Source: an uncultured Prevotellaceae bacterium
GTDB lineage: Bacteria; Bacteroidota; Bacteroidia; Bacteroidales; Bacteroidaceae
Reading direction: 5' to 3'
Length of the DNA: 64,000 nt
Assembly: GCA_902786565.1 (NCBI GenBank)
Contig: CADACW010000013.1
Coordinates: forward strand, 1-64,000
Part shown: piece by piece, positions 1-8,408 of the stretch
Numbering within the stretch: the first letter of the stretch is position 1
Layout of the letters: every line of letters begins with the position of its first letter
Notes under the pieces: model-generated
The model's database searches: none
What the model saw: only the letters and a program-made list of their open reading frames with translations
Told to the model about the DNA's origin: nothing
Translations under genes and position numbers: made by a program

Positions 1-44
1 AGAGCAACAGGCATTGACCGAAACGAATTGATTCCATCAATGCT

Positions 45-185
45 TAGTGGTACACTTTTAGATTAGAATGGGTGGTATACTTTTAAGTTAGAGAATACAT
101 CTCTCAATCGCTCCACTTCCGACAATAGCTCATAGCCTTGGCGCGTGCAGAATTGACCATGCCCTTGCTGCTTGATGTAAGTTTT
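45..185. other. possible IS-end remnant (IS21-like terminal repeats)
   Basis: Two imperfect ~22-bp repeats lie close together, one beginning TGGTACACTTTTAG (about 48) and one beginning TGGTATACTTTTAAG (about 74). Repeated TGGTAC/TAC...TTTT units of this kind are typical of IS21-family element ends. To their right, the minus strand (about 183 to 64) reads an open frame without an obvious start that ends at a stop beside the repeats; it looks like a gene-end fragment. No transposase is inside the window. The element assignment is inference and weak. Confidence 0.25.
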
Positions 186-331
186 TTTCGATTTTTCCAA
201 AATGGCCCAAATACCCCCCTAAAAGATAAGTGCCACTTATCTCCGAGATAAAAGGCACTTATCTCCGAGATAAGTGGCACTTATCTCCAAGTCCGCTTTA
301 CCCACCCTTTCGGCGATGTAAAACTTTTTCA
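179..331 (+). repeat. R1 intergenic triple-palindrome repeat, copy A
   Basis: Three consecutive palindromic units, each built on GATAAGTG-x-CACTTATC (the middle one is GATAAAAGGCACTTATC), are separated by a short CTCCGA spacer. They are preceded by a C-rich ATACCCCCC stretch and followed by a conserved tail reading AAGTCCGCTT...CACCCTTT...GATGTAAA. Further copies lie at 20401-20522 (opposite orientation) and 42677-42829 (same orientation), so this is a dispersed family. No coding frame is supported here. Confidence 0.85.
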
Positions 332-461
332 AGCTTCACATTGCTTTCCTCCTGCACGTCCTTGATTCCTTTAGCTCAAATTGAGAAAATAGGATAAGAA
401 TTGTGCCAAGTTGACGAAACCCATAAAAAGTGAGCAAAGCGCAAAAAAATCTTACTTTTTG

Positions 462-492
462 TTTGCATTTTACCGAATATTGTGTAATTTTG
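462..492 (+). promoter_or_regulatory. promoter of the porin gene
   Basis: TTTG at 462-465 and TAATTTTG at 485-492, spaced by 19 bases, match the Bacteroidota -33/-7 consensus. Transcription would start about 500, leaving a short leader before the ATG at 535. Confidence 0.75.
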
Positions 493-534
493 CGACGTTT
501 TTCAAATGACAAACCACCAAACCGACGCAACGAC

Positions 535-1638
535 ATGAAGAAAAGCAACACCCTCCTAATCGCCACAATGGTTGCAGCACTGGCCGCTTTCAGCCATTCG
601 CCCGTGGTGGCTCAACAGAAATCAGACAAGCAGGAGCCTAACTGGCTGCAGAACTTGACCTCGCGCATCACCCTCAATGGCTATGCCCAGGCCGGATGGT
701 CGAACATCAACCCCAAAAAGCCTGCCGACGAGACCAACATGTACAACCTGAAGCGCACGCTGCTCTGGGCCAAAGCACGCATCACCGACCGATGGTCGTT
801 CCTGTTTATGCACGACTTCTCAAGTGTGGTACAAGAATTTTACACCGACTACCGCATCACTCGCGACAAAAGTCTGACCGTGCGTTTGGGTCAGTTCAAA
901 CATTCCTACACGATGGAGAACCCGATGTCGCCCACGCAGTTGGAGCTGATTGATGTCTATTCGCAGGCCGTGCTCTACCTTGCCGGAGAGGGCCCCGACC
1001 CCTTGAACGGAGTGAACTACGGCCGCGACCAGGGTCTGATGGTCTTTGGCGACCTTCTCAACGACCGCCTTCACTACGAACTGGCCCTGATGAGCGGCCA
1101 GGGCATCAACTGCGACGACAAGAACAACCAGAAGGACTTCCTCTGCAAACTTGAAGTGAGACCCTTCGACGGTCTCCGCATCGTTGGATCCGGGTATCTT
1201 GGCACCGGCAACGCCGTTGGAACGGCGGCCTGGAACCCCACCATACAGAAGGGCGACAACTACAAGCGCAACCGCTATTCGGTGGGAGCGGAATACAAGA
1301 CCCAGGCCTACTCCGAGGGCCTGTACAAGGAGGCGCGTCCGGCCAGCATACGTGCCGAGTGGCTGGGCGGCAAGGATGGCGACGTGGGCAGCCGCGGCGG
1401 CTATGTGACGACGTGCATCCCCGTCTATGACGCCCTCGACATAGTGGCCAGCGGCGAGACCTTCGACCGCAACACCAAGGCAGACGGCTGGGACCAGACC
1501 AACCTGACGGTAGGCCTTCAGTATTGGTTCTACAAGAAGTGCCGACTTCAGGTGCAGTACACCCGCTGCCTCTGCGGCGAAAACATCTCCAACAAAGACT
1601 ACAACTGGCTGCAAGCCCAAGTGCAAGTGGCATTTTAA
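535..1638 (+). CDS. outer-membrane porin, phosphate-selective porin (OprO/OprP) type
   Basis: Encodes a 367-residue predicted beta-barrel. An N-terminal signal peptide ends near residue 26 (hydrophobic stretch TLLIATMVAALAAF, then VVAQQ). Alternating hydrophobic and aromatic strands follow, and the chain ends in Phe (QVQVAF), the usual C-terminal signature for outer-membrane insertion. Phrases such as LGQFKHSYTMENPMSP and YWFYKKCRLQVQY fit the OprO/OprP-like porin family common in Bacteroidales. The frame stays open upstream to 430, but the ATG at 535 sits at the signal peptide and downstream of the promoter, so it is chosen. The symporter gene follows after 18 bases, suggesting co-transcription and a shared solute. 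The phosphate specificity implied by the family name is not shown by the sequence. Confidence 0.85.
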   Translation: MKKSNTLLIATMVAALAAFSHSPVVAQQKSDKQEPNWLQNLTSRITLNGYAQAGWSNINPKKPADETNMYNLKRTLLWAKARITDRWSFLFMHDFSSVVQEFYTDYRITRDKSLTVRLGQFKHSYTMENPMSPTQLELIDVYSQAVLYLAGEGPDPLNGVNYGRDQGLMVFGDLLNDRLHYELALMSGQGINCDDKNNQKDFLCKLEVRPFDGLRIVGSGYLGTGNAVGTAAWNPTIQKGDNYKRNRYSVGAEYKTQAYSEGLYKEARPASIRAEWLGGKDGDVGSRGGYVTTCIPVYDALDIVASGETFDRNTKADGWDQTNLTVGLQYWFYKKCRLQVQYTRCLCGENISNKDYNWLQAQVQVAF

Positions 1639-1656
1639 CAGAAATCAGCTATTAAT

Positions 1657-3180
1657 ATGATTATCAAGATTTTATTGACACTTATTTTTCTGGCCGTCAT
1701 GGTAGGCGTGGGCATCTACTCGCGCAAGCAGGCCAGAAGTGTTGACGGCTTTGTGCTCGGCGGTCGCGCCGTGGGTCCGTGGCTCACGGCCTTCGCCTTC
1801 GGCACCAGTTATTTTTCGGCGGTTGTCTTCGTAGGATATGCCGGTCAATTCGGCTGGAAATACGGCCTTTCCTCCACATGGATAGGCATCGGCAATGCCA
1901 TCATCGGTTCGCTTCTGGCCTGGATCATCCTGGGCCGGCGCACCAAGCTGATGACCCAGCACATTGAGAGCCGCACCATGCCCGATTTCTTCGGCACCCG
2001 CTTCAGCGACCAAGGGCTTCGTGTGGCGGCCAGCATCATCGCCTTCGTGTTTCTCATTCCTTACACGGCAGGCGTATATAGCGGAATATCAAGACTTTTT
2101 GAGATGGGGTTCGACATTCCCTACGAGTATTGCGTGATCATCATGTCGATACTCACCGCCGTCTACGTCATCATCGGCGGCTATAAGGCTACGGCCATGA
2201 ACGACTTCATCCAGGGCATCATCATGCTCTTCGGCATTGTGGCCGTCATTGTGGCCGTGCTCAATGCCCAGGGTGGCCTGGAGATTGCCGTCGAGAAGTT
2301 GGGCCAACTGCCCGCCGACGGTGCCACCGAGCCCGGCAGCGGTATGTTTGCCACGCTCTTCGGCCCCGACCCCTGGGGCCTGTTCGGCGTTGTGGTGCTC
2401 ACCTCGCTCGGCACCATGGGCCTGCCGCAGATGGTGGGAAAATTCTATAGCATCACCGACGAGAGCGCCATACGCCGCGGCACCGTCATCTCCACCATCT
2501 TCGCATTCATCGTGGCCGGCGGCTGCTATTTCCTCGGTGGATTCGGCCGTCTTTACGACCCCGTCATCGGTGCCAACGGCAAGATTGCCTACGATTCCAT
2601 CGTACCGGCCATGCTGGTCCAGCTGTCGCCGGCGCTCATCGCCCTGGTGGTGCTGCTGGTGCTGTCGGCATCCATGTCGACACTTGCCTCGCTGGTGCTC
2701 ACCTCTTCGTCGACGATGACGCTCGACCTCATTTACCGCGACAAGAAGTCGCTTCCCGGCGAGGTGGAAGAGGGCACCATCGACGATGTGGTGGCCGAGA
2801 AGATTGAGCGCCGCAAGGTGGTGGTGATGCGCGTGCTCATCATGTTCTTCATTGCCATCTCGCTGCTCATTGCCCTCAATCCGCCCACGTTCATCGCCCA
2901 GTTGATGGGCATTTCGTGGGGAGCCCTGGCCGGCGCTTTCCTTGCCCCGTTCATGCTGGGCCTCTATTGGCGTGGTGTCACCACGGCTTCCGTCTGGGCC
3001 TGTTTCATCTGGGGCGTGGGCCTAACGGTCATCAACATGCTTGCCGGCAACCCCATCAACCCCATCAACTGCGGCGCCATCGCCATGGTGGGCGGTTTCC
3101 CCGTGGTGTGGCTGGTCAGCCTCGTTTCCCCCAAACTTCCCAGCCAGCAGCTCGACAGGATGTTTGCCTGCTATAAGTGA
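1657..3180 (+). CDS. sodium:solute symporter (SSS family)
   Basis: 507-residue polytopic inner-membrane protein with about 13 hydrophobic segments. The early segment with VLGGRAVGPWLTAFAFGTSY and a downstream FVGYAGQFGWKYG match the LeuT-fold SSS family (PutP, SglT, PanF). A Ser-rich helix with LSASMSTLASLVLTSSS near residues 335-355 corresponds to the part of TM8 that contributes Ser/Thr ligands to the sodium site. It imports an organic solute driven by the Na+ gradient. The substrate cannot be read from sequence; proline or another small carboxylate or sugar are options. It lies 18 bases after the porin and is followed by a strong terminator, so the two form a likely outer/inner membrane import unit. 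Confidence 0.88.
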   Translation: MIIKILLTLIFLAVMVGVGIYSRKQARSVDGFVLGGRAVGPWLTAFAFGTSYFSAVVFVGYAGQFGWKYGLSSTWIGIGNAIIGSLLAWIILGRRTKLMTQHIESRTMPDFFGTRFSDQGLRVAASIIAFVFLIPYTAGVYSGISRLFEMGFDIPYEYCVIIMSILTAVYVIIGGYKATAMNDFIQGIIMLFGIVAVIVAVLNAQGGLEIAVEKLGQLPADGATEPGSGMFATLFGPDPWGLFGVVVLTSLGTMGLPQMVGKFYSITDESAIRRGTVISTIFAFIVAGGCYFLGGFGRLYDPVIGANGKIAYDSIVPAMLVQLSPALIALVVLLVLSASMSTLASLVLTSSSTMTLDLIYRDKKSLPGEVEEGTIDDVVAEKIERRKVVVMRVLIMFFIAISLLIALNPPTFIAQLMGISWGALAGAFLAPFMLGLYWRGVTTASVWACFIWGVGLTVINMLAGNPINPINCGAIAMVGGFPVVWLVSLVSPKLPSQQLDRMFACYK

Positions 3181-3198
3181 CACCCTGCCAGACAGACC

Positions 3199-3245
3199 AA
3201 TTGGTTCGTCCACTCTTAGTGATTGGACGAACCAATTTCTTTATC
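3199..3245 (+). terminator. rho-independent terminator after the symporter
   Basis: A perfect 14-bp stem (AATTGGTTCGTCCA at 3199-3212 and its complement at 3224-3237) with an 11-base loop is followed by TTCTTTAT. It closes the porin-symporter unit. Confidence 0.85.
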
Positions 3246-3389
3246 CGGACGGAACCATTTAGGCGATTGCCGTTTTCCATCCGTGCCTTTTGGGTTTTCC
3301 TTCTGGCCTTGGCACTTATCCCACCCATCACAGAAGTGTTTTAAAGAATATTTAACGGTACGCAATGCCGCAATCCGAGATAAAAACAT

Positions 3390-3397
3390 TAATTTTG
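3390..3397 (+). promoter_or_regulatory. -7 box of the C1 peptidase/recQ unit
   Basis: TAATTTTG lies 44 bases before the peptidase start. No clear TTTG is found at the -33 position, so only the -7 element is supported. Confidence 0.5.
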
Positions 3398-3440
3398 CAC
3401 ACGAACAATTTTATAAACAAACCGAACAGGACAATCAACA

Positions 3441-4838
3441 ATGAGAAAGACACTATTCCTGGTGTGCCTCTGTCTGGCCATGGGCGCGCAGGCACAGAAG
3501 AAGGAAGGCGGCATCAGCAACAAGATGCTCAGCGAAATGCAGAAGGAGCAGAAACTGACTGCCGGCGACAAGGCCCTGATGAATGCCATTGCCGCCAACG
3601 CCATTGACGATCTGGCCACCAACCATCAGAACGCCGGTGCACTGGACACCCACTTCAGTATAGAGACCAAGAAGCAAAGCATCACCAACCAGCAGCAGAG
3701 CGGACGCTGCTGGATGTTCAGCGGCATGAACGTGCTGCGCGGCGACTATCTGCTGCGCACCGACTCGGTGCAGGTGGAGTTTTCGCAGGCCTACCTCTTC
3801 TTCTACGACCAGTTAGAGAAGGCCAACCTGATGCTGCAGGGGTGCATAGACACCGGCAGCAAGCCCATCGACGACCAGCGCGTACAGTTCTTCTTCCACC
3901 ATCCCGTCAGCGACGGCGGTACCTTCTGCGGTGTGGCCGACCTGGCCGAGAAGTACGGGCTGGTGCCCCGTGAGGCCATGCCCGAATCGTTTGCCAGTGA
4001 CAACACGTCGAAGGCCCGCCAGCTCATCTCGTCGAAGTTGCGCGAGTTCGGCCTTCAGCTCCGTGAAATGGTGCAGAAGGGCAAGAAGGCCGCCTCGATA
4101 GAGAAGGCCAAGACCCGCATGCTCTGCCAAGTGTACCACATGCTGCAGTACACCATCGGCGAGCCGCCCCAGAAGTTCACCTACACCTTCCGCAGCACCA
4201 AGGGCAATGCCGTGGGCGAAGCCAGGGAGTTCACCCCACAGACGTTCTATAAGGAGGTGGTGGGCCGCCAGCTCAACGGCACATTCATCATGGTGATGAA
4301 CGACCCCCGCCGCCCCTACTACAAGACCTACGAGGTGGAACTGGACCGCCACACCTACGACGGCCATAACTGGAAATACGTCAATCTGCCCATGGACGAC
4401 ATCGAGGAGATGGCCATTGCCACCCTGCGTGCCGGCCACAAGCTGTACAGCAGCTACGACGTGGGCAAGCAGCTGGACCGTAAGCGTGGCTACTGCGACA
4501 CGGAGAACTTCGACTACGGCTCGCTCTTCGGCACCACTTTCGGTATGAACAAGGCCGAGCGCATCGAGACCTTCGACAGCGGTTCGACCCACGCCATGAC
4601 GCTCTGCGCCGTCGACCTTGACAAGAAAGGCCGTGCCGTGAAGTGGAAAGTGGAGAACTCGTGGGGGGCCGACTGGGGGCAGAAGGGCTGTCTGATCATG
4701 AGCAACCGCTGGTTTCGCGAGTATATGTTCCGTCTGGTGGTGCCCAATGAGTACGTGCCGGAGAAAGTGATGAAGGCATGGCAGACGCAGCCCGTGATGG
4801 TCATGCCCGAAGACCCGCTGTTCCTTCCCGACGAGTAA
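3441..4838 (+). CDS. secreted C1-family cysteine peptidase (bleomycin hydrolase / aminopeptidase C type)
   Basis: 465 residues. An N-terminal signal peptide (about 19 residues, FLVCLCLAMGAQAQ) sends it to the periplasm. The papain-like catalytic set is visible: Gln and Cys in QQSGRCWMFS near residue 89, His in GSTHAMTLCAVD near 382, and Asn in ENSWGADWG near 405. The insertion architecture and overall length fit the C1B bleomycin hydrolase/PepC group, which trims N-terminal residues from peptides. The classical enzyme is cytosolic, so the signal peptide indicates an exported variant, as often seen in Bacteroidales. recQ begins 5 bases after the stop, so the two are probably on one transcript despite unrelated functions. 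Confidence 0.9.
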   Translation: MRKTLFLVCLCLAMGAQAQKKEGGISNKMLSEMQKEQKLTAGDKALMNAIAANAIDDLATNHQNAGALDTHFSIETKKQSITNQQQSGRCWMFSGMNVLRGDYLLRTDSVQVEFSQAYLFFYDQLEKANLMLQGCIDTGSKPIDDQRVQFFFHHPVSDGGTFCGVADLAEKYGLVPREAMPESFASDNTSKARQLISSKLREFGLQLREMVQKGKKAASIEKAKTRMLCQVYHMLQYTIGEPPQKFTYTFRSTKGNAVGEAREFTPQTFYKEVVGRQLNGTFIMVMNDPRRPYYKTYEVELDRHTYDGHNWKYVNLPMDDIEEMAIATLRAGHKLYSSYDVGKQLDRKRGYCDTENFDYGSLFGTTFGMNKAERIETFDSGSTHAMTLCAVDLDKKGRAVKWKVENSWGADWGQKGCLIMSNRWFREYMFRLVVPNEYVPEKVMKAWQTQPVMVMPEDPLFLPDE

Positions 4839-4843
4839 AGCCG

Positions 4844-6673
4844 ATGATTCACCAACTGCTGAAGCAATACTACGGCTACGACACCTTCCGCCCCAACCAG
4901 GAGGAGGTCATAAGCCACGTCATGGCCGGTGGCGACGCTCTGGTGCTCATGCCTACGGGCGGCGGCAAAAGCCTCTGCTACCAGATTCCCGCCCTGGCCC
5001 TGAACGGCACGGCCATCGTTGTCTCGCCGCTCATCAGCCTGATGAAGGACCAGGTGGAGACCCTGCGGGCCAACGGCATTGCGGCCGAAGCCCTCAACTC
5101 GAACAACGACCTGACGCAGGACACGGTGATTAGGCGCCGTTGTGCCTCCGGCCAGCTGAAACTGCTCTACATCTCGCCCGAGAAACTGCTGGCCGAGATG
5201 GACTATCTGCTGCAGAACATCACAATATCGCTCTTCGCCATCGACGAGGCCCACTGCATCAGCCAGTGGGGACACGACTTCCGTCCTGAGTACACCCAGT
5301 TGGGACAGTTGCGCGAGCGGTTCCCCCAAGTACCCATGATGGCGCTGACCGCTACTGCCGACAAGATTACGCGCAATGACATTGTGCGCCAGCTTCACCT
5401 GGACGGCCAGCGGCCCTTCAAGGAGTTCATCGCCAGTTTCGACCGCCCCAATCTGAGCCTCTCGGTGAAGCGTGGCTACAAGTCGAGGGAGAAGCAGGCA
5501 TTCATTCTCAACTTCATCAAGGCGCGTCCACTCGACCCAGGCATCATCTACTGTCTGAGCCGCAAGACCACCGAAAGCGTGGCCGAAGACCTGCGGCGCG
5601 CAGGCATCCAGGCCCTGCCCTACCACGCCGCCCTGTCGGCCTGGGAGCGCAGCCAAGCCCAGGAGCAGTTCAAGCAGGACCAAGTTCAGGTAATCTGTGC
5701 CACTGTGGCCTTCGGCATGGGCATCGACAAAAGCAATGTGCGGTGGGTCATCCACTACAATATGCCCAAGAGCATAGAGAGTTTCTATCAGGAGATTGGC
5801 CGTGCCGGACGCGACGGCGCACCTGCCGACACGGTGCTCTTCTACTCCCTGCAAGATATTGTCCAGCTCTCCGAATTTGCCAAACAGAGCGGACAGCAGG
5901 AGGTGAACATAGAGAAGCTGCGCCGTATGCGCGAGTATGCCGAGTCGAGCGTCTGCCGCAGGCGCATACTGCTCAACTACTTCGGCGAGCAGTCCGACCA
6001 CGACTGCAACAACTGCGACGTGTGCCAGAACCCGCCACGCCGCTTCGACGGCACCCGCTACTGCCAGATGGCACTCAGCGCCATGCGCCGCACCGACGAG
6101 CAAATACGCATATCGACCACCATCGAGATAGTCAAGGGCATCATGTCGCCAGAGGTGAAAAAGCGTGGCTACGACCAGCTGAAGACATTCGGCGTGGGGG
6201 CCGACATCACGCTCAACGACTGGCAGGACTATCTGCTGCAGATGCTCCAGATGGGACTCATCGAAATAGCCTACGACCAGGGCAACCGCGCCACAATCAC
6301 GCCGATGGGCGAGGAGGTGCTCTTTGGCCGGCGCACCATTCAGCTGAGTGTGCCCGACCGCAGTGTCAAGGAGTCGCCACGGCAGCGCAAGCCCAAGCTG
6401 CAGCTGCACATCCCGGCAGGTCCCCCCTACCCTGCCCAGGCGGCGGTGTCAGAGGACAGCAGCCTGTTTGAGGCATTGCGCAAACTGCGGCAGACGTGTG
6501 CCACGGAAGAGGGATTCCCGCCCTACATCGTCTTCAGCGACAAGGTGCTCCACACCATGGCGGCCTTCAAGCCCACCACCGCCGAGCAGTTTGCAGCCAT
6601 TTTGGGCGTGGGCGAATACAAAAGCAAGAAATACGGCCAGCGGTTTGTGGCCCTTATCCAGAAATACACTTAA
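4844..6673 (+). CDS. recQ: ATP-dependent DNA helicase RecQ
   Basis: 609-residue superfamily 2 helicase that unwinds DNA 3'-5' in recombinational repair and replication-fork processing. Motif I is MPTGGGKS near residues 36-43, and the Walker B box is AIDEAHCISQWGHDF near 132, which includes the RecQ-specific aromatic-rich loop. ALTATAD is motif III. The RecQ zinc site is visible as C near 371 and CNNCDVC near 390-397, followed by the winged-helix RQC region. A C-terminal HRDC domain covers about residues 540-608. The chosen ATG gives the family N-terminus (MIHQLLKQYYGYDTFRPNQ). An upstream in-frame start at 4778 would overlap the peptidase gene and adds non-conserved residues. Confidence 0.95.
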   Translation: MIHQLLKQYYGYDTFRPNQEEVISHVMAGGDALVLMPTGGGKSLCYQIPALALNGTAIVVSPLISLMKDQVETLRANGIAAEALNSNNDLTQDTVIRRRCASGQLKLLYISPEKLLAEMDYLLQNITISLFAIDEAHCISQWGHDFRPEYTQLGQLRERFPQVPMMALTATADKITRNDIVRQLHLDGQRPFKEFIASFDRPNLSLSVKRGYKSREKQAFILNFIKARPLDPGIIYCLSRKTTESVAEDLRRAGIQALPYHAALSAWERSQAQEQFKQDQVQVICATVAFGMGIDKSNVRWVIHYNMPKSIESFYQEIGRAGRDGAPADTVLFYSLQDIVQLSEFAKQSGQQEVNIEKLRRMREYAESSVCRRRILLNYFGEQSDHDCNNCDVCQNPPRRFDGTRYCQMALSAMRRTDEQIRISTTIEIVKGIMSPEVKKRGYDQLKTFGVGADITLNDWQDYLLQMLQMGLIEIAYDQGNRATITPMGEEVLFGRRTIQLSVPDRSVKESPRQRKPKLQLHIPAGPPYPAQAAVSEDSSLFEALRKLRQTCATEEGFPPYIVFSDKVLHTMAAFKPTTAEQFAAILGVGEYKSKKYGQRFVALIQKYT

Positions 6674-6711
6674 TCGAAAGCAAATAAATATCAACATAAA
6701 ACAAGAGAAAA

Positions 6712-8346
6712 ATGATGACCGAAAAGAAACTATTGTTGGGCGACGAGGCCATTGCCCTCGGAGCCATCCATGCCGGTCTCTCTGGCGTCTATGCCTATCC
6801 CGGCACACCTTCGACCGAAATCACCGAGTACATCCAGGGCAACCCGCTGGCCGCCGAGCGCGGCATACACAGCCGCTGGAGCACCAACGAGAAGACAGCC
6901 ATGGAAGAGGCTTTGGGCATGTCGTTTATGGGCAAGCGCGCATTGGTCTGCATGAAGCATGTGGGCATGAATGTATGTGCCGACCCCTTCGTCAACAGCG
7001 GCATGACGGGCGTCAATGGCGGCGTGGTGGTGCTCGCTGCCGACGACCCCTCGATGCACTCCTCGCAGGACGAGCAGGACTCGCGCTTCTACGGCAAGTT
7101 TGCTATGATTCCCACCTTCGAGCCTTCAAGCCAGCAGGAGGCCTACGACATGGTTCAGCAGGCCTTCGACTTCTCCGAACAGCAGAAGTTGCCCGTGCTG
7201 CTGCGCGTTACCACCCGCATGGCCCACAGCCGCGCCGTGGTCGAGGTGAAGACGGAGCCACGCCAGCAGAACGCACTGAACTACGATGCCGAGGCCAAGA
7301 ACTGGGTGCTGCTGCCTGCCAATGCGCGCCGCCGCAACGACATCGTCACCAAGCAGCAGGCCGACCTTGAAGAGGCTGCCGCCAATTCCACCTATAATAT
7401 ATACTTGGAGGGTCAGGACCACGGGCTCGGCATCATTGCCAGCGGCATTGCCTACAACTACGTCTGCGAGTGCTTCCCCGACGGGTGCCCCTTCCCCATC
7501 CTGAAGGTGTCGCAATACCCCCTGCCCAAGAAACTGGTGCGCCGGATGATTGCTGAGTGCCAGCGGGTGATCATTGTCGAGGAGGGACAGCCCTTCATTG
7601 AGGACATGGTGCGTGGCGTGGCCGACTGCCCCGACATACATGGCAAGCTTGACGGCACGTTGCCCCGCACGGGCGAACTGAACCCCGATGTGGTGAAGAA
7701 AGCCATCGGCCACCTCTCACCCCTCAACTCACACCTCTCGTCCGTAGAAGAGGTCTTCGACCCCTGTACCGACGTGGTTCCTCGTCCGCCCGCACTCTGC
7801 CAGGGCTGTGGCCACCGCGATGTCTACGCCGCCCTGAACGAGGTGCTGAAAGAGTACGACAATCCGCGTGTCTTCGGCGATATTGGCTGCTATACGCTGG
7901 GCTTCTTGCCCCCCTTCCGGGCCATCCACTCCTGCGTAGACATGGGTGCCAGCATCACCATGGCAAAGGGTGCAGCCGACGCCGGGCAGTGGCCTGCCGT
8001 AGCGGTCATCGGCGACTCAACCTTCACCCACAGCGGCATGACGGGGCTGCTTGATGCCATCAACGAGAATGCTGACATCACGGTCATCATCAGCGACAAC
8101 CTGACCACTGGCATGACGGGGGGCCAGGATTCTGCCGGTACCAACAAGTTTGAGGCTATCTGCCGCGGGCTGGGACTCAGCGACGAGCATCTGCGCGTGG
8201 TAGTGCCCCTGCCGAAGAATATGCCTGAGATTACGCAGGCCATCCGCGACGAACTGAACTATCATGGCACCAGCGTCATTATCCCCCGGCGTGAGTGCAT
8301 GCAGACCCTGCAGCGACATCTGAAGATGAAGAAGGCTCAGAAGTGA
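6712..8346 (+). CDS. iorA: indolepyruvate:ferredoxin oxidoreductase alpha-type subunit (IorA-like), without ferredoxin domain
   Basis: 544 residues. The N-terminal part (GDEAIALGAIHAGLSGVYAY) is the pyrimidine-binding domain of 2-oxoacid oxidoreductases. The C-terminal half has CQGCGHRDVY near residue 365 and GDSTFTHSGMTGLLDAINEN near 434, the thiamine-diphosphate-binding region. The family oxidatively decarboxylates aryl-pyruvates from aromatic amino acids to acyl-CoA, reducing ferredoxin. Classical IorA carries two [4Fe-4S] clusters in a C-terminal ferredoxin domain; no CxxCxxC motif is present here. The partner iorB, usually adjacent, is also absent: the next gene is convergent glnN. An in-frame simple repeat (HLSPLNSHLSS, bases 7711-7739) lies between the two halves, and the last codons run into the same type of repeat. 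Function as an active oxidoreductase would need a beta subunit from elsewhere. Confidence 0.85.
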   Translation: MMTEKKLLLGDEAIALGAIHAGLSGVYAYPGTPSTEITEYIQGNPLAAERGIHSRWSTNEKTAMEEALGMSFMGKRALVCMKHVGMNVCADPFVNSGMTGVNGGVVVLAADDPSMHSSQDEQDSRFYGKFAMIPTFEPSSQQEAYDMVQQAFDFSEQQKLPVLLRVTTRMAHSRAVVEVKTEPRQQNALNYDAEAKNWVLLPANARRRNDIVTKQQADLEEAAANSTYNIYLEGQDHGLGIIASGIAYNYVCECFPDGCPFPILKVSQYPLPKKLVRRMIAECQRVIIVEEGQPFIEDMVRGVADCPDIHGKLDGTLPRTGELNPDVVKKAIGHLSPLNSHLSSVEEVFDPCTDVVPRPPALCQGCGHRDVYAALNEVLKEYDNPRVFGDIGCYTLGFLPPFRAIHSCVDMGASITMAKGAADAGQWPAVAVIGDSTFTHSGMTGLLDAINENADITVIISDNLTTGMTGGQDSAGTNKFEAICRGLGLSDEHLRVVVPLPKNMPEITQAIRDELNYHGTSVIIPRRECMQTLQRHLKMKKAQK

Positions 8347-8392
8347 GAGGTGAGAGGCTCAGAGGTGAGAAGTGAGGGGTGAGAGGTGAGAA
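8334..8392 (+). repeat. low-complexity junction repeat (GAGAGGTGA type)
   Basis: A degenerate tandem array of GTGAGAGGTGAGAG / GCTCAGAGGTGAGAAG units begins inside the last codons of iorA, includes its stop codon and fills the space to the convergent glutamine synthetase gene. Its reverse complement contains CACCTCTCACCCCTCA, which also occurs inside iorA at 7712-7727. Confidence 0.8.
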
Positions 8393-8408
8393 TACACTTT
8401 GACTCCTT

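Noticed and set aside
4514-6409. Long minus-strand open frame (631 codons) opposite recQ
   Set aside because: It is the antisense shadow of a GC-rich conserved gene: no domain, biased composition, no promoter or plausible start.
8334-8392. Possible CRISPR array
   Set aside because: Units are 7-22 bases, degenerate and without spacers; no cas genes are present. It is a low-complexity array.
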